From: Adelphocoris suturalis | Taxonomy: Eukaryota; Arthropoda; Insecta; Hemiptera; Miridae | Direction of reading: 5' to 3' | Assembly (NCBI GenBank): GCA_030762985.1 | Contig: CM061040.1 | Coordinates: forward strand, 15,859,922 to 15,923,921 | Length of the DNA stretch: 64,000 bases | In this document: in pieces, positions 42,461 through 53,946 of the stretch | Layout of the letters: each line of letters begins with the position of its first letter | How positions within the stretch are numbered: the first letter of the stretch is position 1 | Translations under genes and position numbers: made by a program | Notes under the pieces: model-generated | What the model was told of the DNA's origin: nothing | What the model saw: the letters and a program-made list of their open reading frames with translations, nothing else | Database searches by the model: none

Positions 42461-44957
42461 TTATCCTCTATTCATCTTATTTCTATAAGCTTCTGCTATT
42501 TGTTAGGGTAATAGAATCGCAATATTCATTCTAACGATTTTCGTGGTTTCGGAATGTTTTCCACCAAAACCCCCAAGATCGAAACAATGTGCGCCGCCCC
42601 GTCGTCGACTCTGCTTGAGCCATGATTACTCTCCTCGGGCTTTATATTACGAAGTCAGTCTGCTCTATTTGATTTTCGCATATTCCGCCTCAAACCAAAC
42701 TATTTTTGAACACAGATCACAGCCATCCTGTTTCAAAACATCGAAGAACGGGTCTCAGAAGCCGGATTTCCCCGATTCATATTAGGAAGAGAACAATAAT
42801 TGGAATGCAAGCGGCACAGCAGCCAACCTGGACATCTCTCTTTGTCCTCCAAGGATCGCGATGTGAGCCCAACGTTCCAATTACATAATATATATATACT
42901 TGGTGTGCGAAAATTGGTTGGTTAATTCCACCTAGAGTCCCTTAGCCCCCAACACCCAGAAACTTCATGAATCAATTGAATTTACGCGATTGGCGTACAG
43001 CCTATGAGAATAGCACTTCTAAGATATCAGATATTAAGATTTCTGATTGAGTATTTATGTAGGTAACCAGAAATGAAAGGTAACATGAAACACAGATGAT
43101 TTGGCTAGAAGATAAGAACTTGCAAATCAATCTAGAAGTTTATTAGCAACAGGTGTGGCTTTTCTTGTCGAAAGAGAGCAGGAGATCATACATGGAGAAG
43201 AATAAAGTACAAGTTGATTAATAATAATAATAAAAAATAAATAAATACAATGTTTTATTAAAAGTTAACTTCGTAGGAACCTTCGACCTGTCTGCCCTTC
43301 ACTACTAGTATGGATCTTGGAAATAACTGCACCAAAATCCTTTCAGTCACTTGCGAGTGAAATGTTAGTACACACACAGAATCATATTATTATTTAAGTA
43401 TAGCTGATTTTCATTATCAAGATTGATTTAGTCGTCGCCCCTTCAACAGTAAGGTCTGTCTATTCCGCAAAACGTTCATGCGTAGCAGGTTTAACAGAAC
43501 TCCACCGGTGGGCATCTCCCTTCAAGACCACCAACGGCAATTAATGCCAAGATAAGCCTTTTAGTTCACTAGAGCAGGGGGTGGTTAGCCTTTGAGATCG
43601 AGAAGTTTTGTTGATGACGCCAGTGTCATTCCGCCTTAATGACCTCATCCTCCATCTTTTGCGTGTCAAGCGAGGATTGACCGATATTTGCTCGGTTTGT
43701 TCGAGGAAGTCAACAGTTGTAGAAGTTCGGTTCATTACCCGTCTTGAAAGGGAAGCCTGTCCCGTTTTTCCTTGGCAGTTTTAGTGTAGTCGAAGTAGAC
43801 GTAGAACTGCGGAACAGAAGTCGTCGACGAAGTAACCCCAACGTACTTAGTCTAACGATTACTGCACAGTGCCACGGTACCCTCACGATACCGATTTGTA
43901 ACTACCGATCCCATCCTAGAGCTTACGGCGTCAGGCTCTCTTCTACCAATATTCCTCGTTATTTTCAAAACCAATTTATTTTTAGTGAAAATCAATGTAG
44001 TTGAACCAATAAGTACGGAGAGTACTGTTCACTACGCCAAATGTTAGTTCGACTAATAAATACCATACGAACGGAAAATGGGGGAAAAGTAACATTGACG
44101 TGAGCACCCAACTGCTAAAGAAACCAATCTCAAACTACAAAAGTTATTATTATTATTATTTCTTTTGAAAGTTATTATAAATCCTTGCTGACAAGTCAGC
44201 AACACTTTACTGATTAATGTGTCTCCCCGTGATAACAGTAGTGGACGTTGAAACTCTAATTTATATATACAATACTCAAATATTAGAGAGTTCCTGTTTA
44301 CCACGGTTTCTTAATTTTTATGGTTTACATGAATCTAGGCGAAATCAAAATTTCGCTAAAAACGCTGGCTGTTATTCCGGTGCACGCTTGGGATTTCATA
44401 CGTCAACAAACGTCTTCTATTATCAAACATTTATAACCTGACACATTCGAAATCCAAGTTTTCCGAAATCGTTGTTCACTTCATCCAACTTTTGTGTAAT
44501 TTCCATCGTCGCGTTGTTTTATTGTTTTTACTCTCCATTATCATTATCGCCTTTTTCTACTGTTTTGTTGTCGAATTTGTTTGGCAAACGAAATGGAACG
44601 GGAAGCCTCCGATTTTATAGAATTATACAAAGATGGGTAGACGAGGTCGGCGATGAGTTCGAAGTTTATCTTGAGGACACTTCCTTGTGAAACACTCCTC
44701 GATCATTCAAGTATGTAAGTTCATTCTCAGTTTGTAGTAGTATTCGTAGATATAGAGATTGATATATACCTAATTATTATTTAAGTATTTTGTAGAAACA
44801 CTAGGGAAAATATAACATACTACCTAATTTGCTGTTATGTAGTTGTGCCTGGGAAAAGGTAGATAATTGATATGAAGATAAACAGATTTTGTTTTTTGGC
44901 CACTTCAAATCTATCTTATGTTGTAGAGCTCGATTTGGTGGATTCAACTTGGGGAGG
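42461..44957. other. Intergenic sequence, no supported gene
   Basis: A small TAT/ATT repeat occurs at 44143-44160. Several frames (43744-44004 plus, 44217-44441 plus, 44472-44690 plus) show no family motif. The last hundred bases could be 5' flank of the HARBI1-like exon that follows. Confidence 0.35.
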
Positions 44958-45127
44958 ATGGATGACGAAGACATCCTTCTCAATTTTCGATTCGTTCGGA
45001 CCGACCTTGAAAGGCTTGGAAGATACATTGAGCTGCCAAATGAATATATCACAAAATGCAATGATATGGTCAATTATCGGATTCCTGGGATGACAGCCCT
45101 ATTAAGACGTCTGGTATACCAAAATAG
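44958..45127 (+). CDS. HARBI1/PIF-Harbinger-type transposase, N-terminal exon
   Basis: ATG 44958 (MDDEDILLNFRF) opens a 56-codon exon with RTDLERLGRYIELPNEY and GMTALLRRLVYQNRYS. This is the helical N-terminal pattern seen in HARBI1-like and related DDE_Tnp_4 proteins (F-R-F-x-x-x-D-I-x-x-L ... AL.ILLRRLAYPNR). A GT at 45128 (ATAG/GTATTC) and an acceptor-like TTCTTTCCTAG at about 45163 suggest an intron. The rest of the protein is not found here: R2-like sequence starts within about 150 bp. The piece at 55430-55794 carries the opposite end of such a protein in the same orientation. Confidence 0.6.
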
Positions 45128-45240
45128 GTATTCAACTATTGTATTAACTTTGGTTCTTTCCTAGTCATCATGCCAATCATATCAATTATAAGTAAACATA
45201 TATGATCATCGTAAATCGTAAATTATACTTGCACGAAGGT

Positions 45241-47709
45241 ATGTTGTCTAGGCTTTCTCATCTTTACCCGTTATTTGGGTTGTCAAGATCGTCGCTGTCC
45301 GAGTACGGCCGAGAGCAGGCTCTGGTGTCTTTGGGGGGTCTTATGCATTTAAGACCTGCCCTCTACAACACTCCCAGAAATGTTATGGACCAGTTAAATA
45401 ATCAGCCTCATAACCCCCACCGGCCCACGGGCACGCAGGGTTTCGGGAGTGGCCACCAAACTCGCTCCAGGCAGGAGCGCCGAAACTCTGACACAGCCTC
45501 AGAAGTCTCAGATGGGTCCTCCCATTCTAGTGCATCTACCAGCGTCACGAGTGACCACAGATGTGATATTGGGGATGGCCAGCGGTTGTTTAGCACACCC
45601 CAGGGATTGGGGCAACACAAGAGGCTCTCGCACCCCACAGAATATAACCAGTCGATGAACACCAGTCGAAAGCGTACAGCGTACTCATATGAGGAGCTAC
45701 GTTGTTTGGCTAGGGCAGAAGCAGAGGCGACCCATTCGGGGGTGCGTTTCTTAAATCAGCACCTGGCGCCTCTTTTCCCTGACCGAACGGTAGATGGTCT
45801 GAAAGGGATAAGGTGGAGACCTGACTACAAGCAGATGGTGCAGCAAATGATTCAGGACATTCAGTAGGCTCAGAGCAATTTACCAGTCAGGACCAGCCCT
45901 GTTTTAGATGCGTTTGAAGAAGCAGGCGAGGCCAATGCACGTGCGCAATCTGACGTGATTGAACCGGTTCCACAGGAGTTACCAGATTTAGTGGCAGAAG
46001 TGAGGCGGCTTGCTGATGTGGTGGCTCGAGTCGAAGGATTTGATTCAGCATTTCTGCAACTATTGGCGCAGGATGCTTTCCGGGTCAGCCAAATCTGGAA
46101 GATGATGTAGCCGACTATCTCGACACAGTGTTTATGAGGGGAGAGGGACGATGCCTTCCCTCAGCGCACTCTGCCCGAGTTACAGCGAGCCACAGGAGAA
46201 GACCACAGCAATCGAAGAGAACTAGATGCCACAAAGAGTATAAGGCTATGCAGTCACTCTGGAGAAAGGACACGTCGCGGGTAGTGCAGAAGATTCTTGA
46301 GGGTGAAGGTACGGACAGGATGCCATGTTTCGAGGAGATGTCAGAGTACTGGCAGCCAATTTTGGGTGCACCAGAGTACACTACGGAGTTTAAACCAGCT
46401 GAGCCGTCTCTCAGACAGGCCGCAATTGCATTACTGTTTTCAACGCCAATATCCAGTGCTGATGGGTGAAGTGGGAGAGTGGCAAGCGGCACAGCAGCAG
46501 GGCCAGATGGTATATCTCCGCGGAAGTGGAATAGGGCACCGCAATGCATAAGGCGTTTAATTTTAAACCTCTTGCTGTTAGCAGGAAAGCCTTCTGCAGA
46601 GATTAGCCTGGCCAGGACGGTGTTTGTGCCGAAGAAGGGTACAGTGGGGCCGAGTGGATACAGGCCCATTCCAGTTTCCTCAGTAGTATGCCGTCACCTG
46701 CACAAGATTTTAGCTCCAAGAATGCTTGCAGCTGATCTCATCGAGGAGCCGCAACGAGGCTTTCGCAGGGCTGATGGAATGGCGGAGAACCTGATGGTGC
46801 TCCAGTCGGCCATTTTCCATACGTAGAAAAGGAGGAAAGAGCTGCACGTAGCAACGGTGGACCTTACAAAGGCATTCGATTCAGTAAGCCACCAGACCAT
46901 AATCGACTGCCTCAACGGTATCGGTGCGCGTGTGGAGTTCGTCAGGAATCGGATCGACTGGTGCGACCGAATGAACGTGGACGACCTCCGAGATAACTCG
47001 GCGATCGATGGACACTTTGCTGGGCTGCTGCATGAGTCGGTGGACGAAAGAGAGTTGCGGCAAGCAGGCATAGCGCCTTTATCCTCTGCGTGGGTTTATG
47101 CCGGAGCGAAGGGGATACCTGCGAAAGAGTATTGGATCGCTGCCCACCAGGATCAGGATGTCACGGGGAGTCCAAGCGGGTGAGCGGGAAACTGCGTGCA
47201 GAGCTCGCCAGGCGCTAGCAGAGACTCTGACACATGTGGTGCAGAATTGTCCGCGTACGCATGGAGGATGGGTGTGCCGGCACAATGCGGTCCGGGATGT
47301 TATTGCGGGAGCACTGAGGGCGGCTGGATGGAGCGTCGAGAAGGAGCATCCGTACAGCCTAACTCAACAGGAGCGTCCGGGTGATGAGGGGAATAGAGCG
47401 ACACGACCACCCCCTACAAAACATGTACCAGATATTGTTGCAACGAAGAGCGATGGAAGTGCGGGGATCCTGGATATTCAGGTGGTTTCTGCGACCAATG
47501 ATTTGGAGCAGACTCGTGCAGAAAAAGTGAGATACTACAACCGTTCTGACTTGCTCAGAAAGGTTGCAGCACTCAAGAGCACACAACAAGACAGGATCAT
47601 CCTCAGGGGGATAACTACGAGAGTGCTCCTGGGATCATACCTCAAATACTTCTCGTTTAATCGGTCAACGACGACAACATCAGTGAGGAGGAGAACCGGC
47701 GTAGGGTGA
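45241..47709 (+). pseudogene. R2-like single ORF, copy F, deleted and frameshifted
   Basis: 45241-45867 encodes a Ser/His-rich N-terminus, a degenerate C2H2 finger (CDIGDGQRLFSTPQGLGQH, second Cys lost) and a Myb-like domain (YSYEELRCLARAE...FPDRTVDGLKGIRWRP), ending at TAG 45867. 45870-46080 continues the frame, and a shift follows near 46080. 46479-46826 has the reverse transcriptase fingers (AAGPDGISPRKW, ARTVFVPKKG, YRPIPVSSVV). TAG follows, then 46857-46925 has DLTKAFDSVSH. A large deletion removes the FADD palm and thumb. 47098-47709 has the finger and endonuclease (THVVQNC, HVPDIVATKSDGSAGILDIQVV). It cannot be active. Confidence 0.85.
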
Positions 47710-47766
47710 GCATGGCGGACACCTTGCTTTTGGCGGTCTGGCTTCACCAGGCTGCATTAATGGTGA

Positions 47767-47768
<2 letters not shown>

Positions 47769-47804
<36 letters not shown>
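47769..47804 (+). repeat. A36 tail of copy F
   Basis: A poly(A) tract directly after GGTGAGTT. A similar end (GGTGAGTTTGG, then A8) occurs at 53876-53894. Confidence 0.9.
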
Positions 47805-47806
<2 letters not shown>

Positions 47807-49664
47807 CATCCAGAGGCTCTTCCTAGCCAACAAACATGCTACCTCCACGAGGTGAGAGTCGGGCAACGTGCAAGGGTGCCAAGTGATGATAGCTCACAAG
47901 GGTCACAAATGCTTCATCACTCCTTGCACGGCTAAAAGCGTGCTCTGGTGAACTTGGGGGGGGGTCTCATGCATTTGGGACCCGCCCACTTTTCCACTCC
48001 CAGATAAGTTATGAACGAAAACAATGATCAGCCTCATAACCCCCACCGACCCACTGGCTCACGGGGCACCGGGAGTGGCTGACAGGTTCGCCCCAGGCAG
48101 AGGCGCCTGAACTTGCCAGCAACAACCTCGAGTGGGTACTCCCAATCGAGCTCCTCAACGAGTGCAGCGAATGAATTTATGTGCAATATTGGAGACTGCA
48201 GACAAGCGTTCAGCAAGCCACATGGGTTAGGTCAGCACTAAAGGCTATATCATCCAGAGGAGTATAACACCGCGATGAATGTGGATCGGAAACGCACCTC
48301 ATACTCAAAAGAAGAAATGCGGCGGGTGGCAAGAGCTTTCTGAGATAATCAGCATTTTATGCCTCTTTTTCCCAGCCGCACGATTGATGGACTAAAGAGT
48401 ATGAGGCGGCGTCCCGATTATAAGATAATGCTCCAGAGTAGTCTGCAGCAGCTTCAACATGCTGCCCCCTCTGACAATGCGAATGAATAAGCCCTCCATC
48501 TGTTGCACCTGATATCAAAATTGATCCCGAGATGATAGTATTGGTTGATGAGATCCGACAATTGGGACAAGTGGTGAGGAGAATTGATGGGTATGACTCA
48601 GCCTACCTGGAGATACTGGCACAAGACGCCTTTCCTGGTCAACCAGAGCTCGAAAATGAGGTGGCTGAATACGTCGATAGAGTTTTTACGAGGAATCAGG
48701 GTCGTGAACCTTCCTCATCCCACTCCAGCCGAGTACCAGCAGTTGGCAATAGGCATAAGAGATTTTCTAAGAGAGCAGAGCGTCATCGACAGAAAGCTAA
48801 TGTAATGCCATCTTTTGATGACACGATGGAGTACTGGCGGCCGATTTTGGGTGCATCAGGTATCGATATGCCCGTAAGGGCTACTGAACCAGCTGCTCTG
48901 CTTGATTCGCTCATTAATGTAATGCGAAGGCCCATCACTGCTGCTGAGGAAAGGGCCAACAGGGTCCCTGGAAATACGGTGGCGGGTCCTGATGGGGTCT
49001 CTTTGAAGGAGTGGAATAGAGCACCGCAGACCATTCGGCAGCTAGTTCTGAATCTTCTGTTATTGTCTGGCAGACCATCAGCCAATTTAAGCCGCGCACA
49101 CACAGTTTTTGTGCCAAAGAAGGGAGTGCAGGGGCCTGGTGGATATCGTCCAATCTCTATCTCTTCTGTTGTGTGTCGGCAGCTTCATAAGGTCATATCC
49201 TCTTGGCTACTGTCAGCTGATATTATAGAAGAACCACAAAGAGAATTCAGGAGAGCCGATGGCACCGCTGAAAATCTGACGATCCTTCAGTCTGTGCTTT
49301 TCCTTTTACCGTACTGGGGGTGTCTAAGGACACTACGCGTGTGGCATACGTGCGGACCCAGGCCCCCTGCAGTTTGAGTGGGGGTGCCCTCAGCCTTATG
49401 CTTGGAGGAAGACCCCTCCTCTAAATATTTTTGCTGCCATTTTGAGGAGTGTGGGGCGATTCCCAACACCACCAAAATACTTGGCAGTCTTTTCCTATAA
49501 TTATTTATGAGTTGTTAGTTTGAAATTTTTGAGTTTTTATTTTGGTTGGACTTAGGTTTATTTTTGCTATTTATTTATTTATTTTTGCTGCCAAGTGGGG
49601 TTGGGTGGGATGACTCCCCCCACCCCCAAAATACTTGGCAGACTTTTCTCTTTAAATTTAACTT

Positions 49665-49668
<4 letters not shown>
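47805..49668 (+). mobile_element. R2-like/R1-like chimera G1
   Basis: 47805-49290 is the 5' portion of an R2-like element related to F: leader, finger, Myb and reverse transcriptase fingers. After LQSVLF (about 49295) homology to F stops and a GC-rich non-coding block follows (GGACCCAGG...CTCAGCCTTATGC), then two copies of a TTTTTGCTGCCA...AAAATACTTGGCAG unit. The block ends at a T33 tract, after which an R1-like 5'UTR begins. The same junction recurs in G2, so the chimera was duplicated as a unit. Confidence 0.75.
48150..49376 (+). pseudogene. R2-like finger, Myb and reverse transcriptase N-terminus, copy G1
   Basis: A C2H2-like finger (CNIGDCRQAF...GLGQH, then TAA at about 48239) and a Myb-like segment (SYSKEEM-type start, FPSRTIDGLKS) stand in broken frames to about 48490. 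48532-49300 is open: IRQLGQVVRRIDGYDSAYL, EYWRPILGASG, VAGPDGVSLKEW, AHTVFVPKKG and YRPISISSVV. Relative to G2, 69 nt (23 codons) are missing at about 48792. After LQSVLF the sequence leaves the family. No palm, thumb or endonuclease is present. Confidence 0.82.

Positions 49669-49701
<33 letters not shown>
49669..49701. repeat. T33 homopolymer at chimera junction
   Basis: Lies between the G1 block and the R1-like 5'UTR. The homologous position at 53479-53493 has T15. Confidence 0.95.
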
Positions 49702-49703
<2 letters not shown>

Positions 49704-49993
49704 GGGAGAGGTGGGAAGCGTCATTTGCCCAAAATCATATTGGCGCACCCTGGGGGAGTGAGAGCTTAGGTTTGCTACACCTTGCGACTCCTCCCCCCTC
49801 TTGAGGTAACCCACTCCCTAAGGGGAGGTTAGGGGATCCCGGGGAGGTGGACTTCGTAACCCTCTGTTGAGGTGATTCCACCTAGGGGACCACACCCTAC
49901 ACAAAGGAATTGCTGCCGCCTGGGCGGGTAGCCGGGGCCGGCAGGGACATCTTCCCCCTTGTAGTGCATAGTAAGAGGAGAAACCCTCTTACT

Positions 49994-51908
49994 ATGACTG
50001 ATTCTAATAAAAAACCCCTGACTGATCCTTTGTTGACGACCCCCCCGCACGTTTTTGGAACTCCTTCTGATGGCTCTCGCCCTGGCGCCAAACGCAAGGT
50101 AGCTAAGAGCGGCTTAGACTCGATCGTGGCCCTCATCCAGGACCATGATTCAGTGAATAGGACGATTGAGGCGGCCCATAAGGAAAGCGAGGCGTTCCTT
50201 AGTCACGTGAAGGCAAAGAAATATGGTGCCGACCTCATTTCCCGGGCTGAGCGCCTGGCAGAGAAATCCGAATCCGCCAGGAGTTGGCCACAACGCAGCA
50301 GAAGATGTCGGCCATGGAGGCGATGATTGGCAGCCTCGAGCCCCTTGCTCCCCAGGTGGCTGAGCAGAGAGATGTGGGCGAAGCTGTCCAGGCGGCAGTG
50401 CGAAAGGAGCTTTCGGGCCTCTGGAACCACCTTGACTCGGCCCTGGAAAGCAAAGATGAGGATTATGGAGGGGTCCTCAAGGCTATTGACGAGGTCAAGC
50501 GGACATTCGCTGAGAATGTCAAGCCTCAGTCAGTGAGCCCTATCCGCCGAGAAGTGGCTGGGATACGGGACGAACTGGGGAGGAGAGTTGATGGCCTCTC
50601 CATGGACTGGACGGAGGCCATTGTGGTGGGAGTGGAGGCTAAGTGCCGTGAGGCGTTAGATGGGGTCCGTAAGTCAATTGAGGAGCTCCTCAATAGACAG
50701 GCTGCCTCCCACTCCCCTCCCCAAGTGTGGGCAAGTCGAGCACGGGCTTGGCTGCGGACCTCAACTTGGGATCCACACTCCAATTTCCGGAGCTCCCGCC
50801 CCCCAAGCCGCAGTGGATAAGACCACCGCTTTATCGGAGGTTGGAGCAATTGTGACAGGGAGGAACACTCTCTGTCGCCTCCCCTGGTTATGCGGCCCCT
50901 CTTAGCCCTTCTGGGTCAACCCAGTCAAGAAGGAGCAGAGGGCGCAGTAGGCGAGGTCTTGGGACCAAGAAGGAGGGAGTACCCCCTCCCGCCCAGCCAA
51001 AGCCTCTGTCTACTTCTCAGGTCCTTGCTAGGGCTAAGAAGGTGAACCGGAGGGCTCCTCCTCGGGGTGTATAGCTTGTGTTCAAGGCCCCCGAGGAGAT
51101 GGAAGAGCCTGTGTTGGTTTTTGAAGGAGGCGCTGTTGGAGGAACAATCAGGGTTAACAGCGTCAGGAGGCTGGGGGCTGGTGTCGTGGTTGAGGCTGCA
51201 ACTGAGGAGGACGCCAGTAACCTCAAGAGTTTGCCCCGGTTGGCCGCCTCTGGTTTGACACCCCCTATTAAAATTATGGCGGTGGTCACCACCATGCCCT
51301 CTGACAGGGTTATAGAGGCCTTTTTTTTAGAAGGAACCCCGCGTTTGTTGCTGGCTGTGCGACATCGGAAGCCACGGCATTAGGCAAGGCAGGCCCCCGT
51401 ATGGCCCCTGTAGTCACGCATATCCTTGCAGTTTCCCCGGCATTGCGGGAAAAGCTGTTGTCTGCCAAGCGCGTCTATGTTGGACTGCGTCTGGTGACGA
51501 TGGCAGACCACATAAATCCCCTGCAGTGCTGGGGATGTTGTGAGTTTGGGCACACCTGCAATGTGCCCTAGGAAGATAGAGGTATGCCTTGGATTTGCAC
51601 AACCGGGTCACAAGAGGGCTTAATGCCCCACGCCCCTGGTGCGGAGATGTGTTCCATGTGCCAGGGCTGGGGCTAGTGTCACCAACTACACCACAAAGGA
51701 CCCGGCGTGCCCTCAGCGCCAGAAAGCAAGAGTCAGAGCGGCCGCCAGGACTGACTTTGGACCGAGCGGCCAATCGTCCCAGACACCGTACAAGAAAGAC
51801 AAGCCCCAGCAGCCACCCGCTAGCCCCACCCCTAGTTTGGCAAGTGAGCTGGCAGAGCAGGAGGAGCTAGGCGGCGGAGAAGCCTCCATTGATATGGACG
51901 AATCCTAG
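49994..51908 (+). pseudogene. R1-clade ORF1 (Gag-like), frameshifted
   Basis: ATG 49994 (MTDSNKKPLTD) begins a Ser/Pro-rich then helical region (LDSIVALIQDHD, AHKESEAFLSHVK). A shift near 50265 leads to a coiled-coil stretch (50270-50700). Further shifts near 50740 and 51060 precede VLVFEGGAVGGTIRVNSV...LPRLAASGLTPPI (the conserved Gag core, 51078-51380). LSAKRVYVGLRL and the zinc knuckle CWGCCEFGHTC (about 51529-51565) follow, then CSMC near 51650, and a stop TAG at about 51906. Known R1 ORF1 proteins have the same core and three knuckles, and bind element RNA. At least three lesions make it non-functional. Confidence 0.78.
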
Positions 51909-51914
51909 ACCCTG

Positions 51915-52297
51915 GACGATTGCCCAGTCTAAGAATGACCGGGCCACGGTGGTCCTGGCGGAGCTCATCCCCCACTGTCTCAGGGAAGGTGTGCAGGTCC
52001 TGGCACTTCAGGAACCATATTGCACACGCCCTGGCATGGCAGTGGTGGGTTTTGATGGGGCGAGGGTGGTCACTGGGGCTGCCCCAGGGGAGTTCCCTGG
52101 GGCTGCGATTGTCATACATGACGACACCATTGCGGTCCTAAAGCTCGGCCATCTGTGCTCGTCGCACATCGTGGTGGTCGAGCTAACGAAGGACGATGGC
52201 GACAAACACTATGTCATCAGCCTCTACTGCCAGTACAGGCAGCCAATAGACCCCTATCGGTCAGGCCTTGACCGTGCGTTGACGGAGCTTCGATTAT
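51915..52297 (+). pseudogene. R1-clade ORF2 N-terminus (APE-type endonuclease)
   Basis: The frame begins around WTIAQSKNDRATVVLAEL, just after the ORF1 stop, and contains VLALQEPYC (the conserved QEPY of the endonuclease). A GFDGARVV...GAAIVIHDD segment and YVISLYCQYRQPIDPY follow. It is joined at LTELR to R2-like sequence (CGATTATAAGATAATGC, equal to 48411-48427). The region is open and well conserved, so the break is probably recent. Confidence 0.8.
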
Positions 52298-53334
52298 AAG
52301 ATAATGCTCCAGAGTAGTCTGCAGCAGCTTCAACATGCTGCCCCCTCTGACAATGCGAATGAATAAGCCCTCCATCTGTTGCACCTGATATCAAAATTGA
52401 TCCCGAGATGATAGCATTTGTTGATGAGGTCCGACGATTGGGACAAGTGGTGAGGAGAATTGATGGGTATGACTCAGCCTACCTGGAGATACTGGCACAA
52501 GACGCCTTTCCTGGTCAACCAGAGCTCGAAAATGAGGTGGCTGAATACGTCGATAGAGTTTTTACGAGGAATCAGGGTCGTGAACCTTCCTCATCCCACT
52601 CCAGCCGAGTACCAGCAGTTGGCAATAGGCATAAGAGATTGTCTAAGAGAGCAGAGCGTCATCGACAATACAATGAGACCCAGAATCTCTGGAAAAAGCA
52701 TCCCTCCCGTGTCGTACAGAGCATCTTGGATGATGACAAAGCTAATGTAATGCCATCTTTTGATGACACGATGGAGTACTGGCGGCCGATTTTGGGTGCA
52801 TCAGGTATCGATATGCCCGTAAGGGCTACTGAACCAGCTGCTCTGCTTGATTCGCTCATTAATGTAATGCGAAGGCCCATCACTGCTGCTGAGGAAAGGG
52901 CCAACAGGGTCCCTGGAAATACGGTGGCGGGTCCTGATGGGGTCTCTCCGAAGGAGTGGAATAGAGCACCGCAGACCATTCGGCAGCTAGTTCTGAATCT
53001 TCTGTTATTGTCTGGCAGACCATCAGCCAATTTAAGCCGCGCACACACAGTTTTTGTGCCAAAGAAGGGAGTGCAGGGGCCTGGTGGATATCGTCCAATC
53101 TCTATGTCTTCTGTTGTGTGTCGGCAGCTTCATAAGGTCATATCCTCTTGGCTACTGTCAGCTGATATTATAGAAGAACCACAAAGAGAATTCAGGAGAG
53201 CCGATGGCACCGCTGAAAATCTGACGATCCTTCAGTCTGTGCTTTTCCTTTTACCGTACTGGGGGTGTCTAAGGACACTACACGTGTGGCATACGTGCGG
53301 ACCCAGGCCCCCCCCCCCCCTCCTGCAGTTTGAG
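52298..53334 (+). pseudogene. R2-like reverse transcriptase N-terminus, copy G2
   Basis: Open from 52408: VDEVRRLGQVVRRIDGYDSA, NLWKKHPSRVVQSIL (absent in G1), EYWRPILGASG, VAGPDGVSPKEW, AHTVFVPKKG, YRPISMSSVV and EEPQREFRRADGTAENL, then it leaves the family after LQSVLF. The first about 110 nt continue the Myb end in broken frame with the same TAA as G1. No catalytic palm is present. Confidence 0.83.
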
Positions 53335-53478
53335 TGGGGGTGCCCTCAGCCTTATGCTTGGAGGAAGACCCCTCCTCTAAATATTTCATTTATTTCTGCT
53401 GCCAAGTGGGGGTGGGTGGGGTGACTCCCTCCATCCCCAAAATACTTGGCAGACTGTTCTCTTTTAATTTTACTTATC
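52298..53478 (+). mobile_element. R2-like/R1-like chimera G2
   Basis: 52298-53400 is almost identical to 48416-49425 of G1, apart from the 69-nt segment kept here, a longer C-tract at about 53310-53320, and only one TGCTGCCAAG...AAAATACTTGGCAG unit. It again runs into a T tract and the R1-like 5'UTR. The copies are so alike that a tandem segmental duplication is likely. Confidence 0.78.
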
Positions 53479-53493
53479 TTTTTTTTTTTTTTT
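53479..53493. repeat. T15 homopolymer at second chimera junction
   Basis: Homologous to the T33 tract at 49669-49701. Confidence 0.9.
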
Positions 53494-53722
53494 GCGGGAG
53501 AGGTGGGAAGCGTCATTTGCCCAAAATCATATTGGCGCACCCTGGGGGAGTGAGAGCTTAGGTCTGCTACACCGCGCCACTCCTCCCCCCCCTTGAGGTA
53601 ACCCACTCCCTACGGGGAGGTTAGGGGATCCCGGGGAGGTGGACCTCGTTACCCTCTGTTGTGGTGATTCCACCTAGGGGACCTCACCCTACACAAAGGA
53701 ATTGCTGCCGCCTGGGCGGGTA
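53494..53722 (+). repeat. Second copy of the R1-like 5'UTR
   Basis: Near-identical to 49702-49930 (GCGGGAGAGGTGGGAAGCG to GCTGCCGCCTGGGCGGGTA). It stops before ORF1. Confidence 0.88.
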
Positions 53723-53894
53723 ATGGGCAAGGGATAGCATCCTCCGTCGCCAACCGTCCCAGGGGTCCCGGCGATGGCAAGCACCCGTGTGTGGTACCCA
53801 GGTCGTCGGAGGCTCCCACCAATACTTAGGTGCCACCTCCCTTTAGGTTAACTGGCTTCACCGGTTAACATCACTGGTGAGTTTGGAAAAAAAA
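53723..53894 (+). other. 3' terminus of an F/G-type R2-like element with A8 tail
   Basis: CTGGCTTCACCGG...GGTGAGTTTGG followed by A8 resembles the end of copy F (CTGGCTTCACCAGG...GGTGAGTT plus A36). This suggests the mosaic ends with a genuine element 3' end. Confidence 0.55.
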
Positions 53895-53946
53895 TACATG
53901 ATGCATGTAAAATGTAGCTCGAGTTAGGTATAGCTGTGATTTGAAT

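Larger units (their letters stand above)
45241..47804 (+). mobile_element. R2-like LINE copy F (second family)
   Basis: A plus-strand element with an N-terminal finger and Myb domain, partial reverse transcriptase, endonuclease, a 3' end (GTCTGGCTTCACCAGG...GGTGAGTT) and an A36 tail (47769-47804). Protein similarity to copies G1 and G2 is about 70 percent by eye, and it is more distant from A, B, D and E. The 5' boundary is approximate (45170-45305). Copy G1 begins at the base after the tail. Confidence 0.82.
49702..52297 (+). mobile_element. R1-clade LINE, 5' portion
   Basis: It has a GC-rich 5'UTR of 292 nt (GCGGGAGAGGTGGG start), a gag-type ORF1 (49994-51908) and the first about 130 codons of ORF2 (endonuclease). 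It stops abruptly at about 52297 inside the endonuclease, where R2-like sequence of G2 continues. Reverse transcriptase and 3' end are missing here. R1-clade elements normally sit in 28S rDNA; no rDNA flank is present. Confidence 0.82.

Noticed and set aside
45241..53894. Part of an rDNA unit carrying R1 and R2
   Set aside because: No 18S, 5.8S or 28S rRNA sequence was recognised on either side of any R1- or R2-like element.
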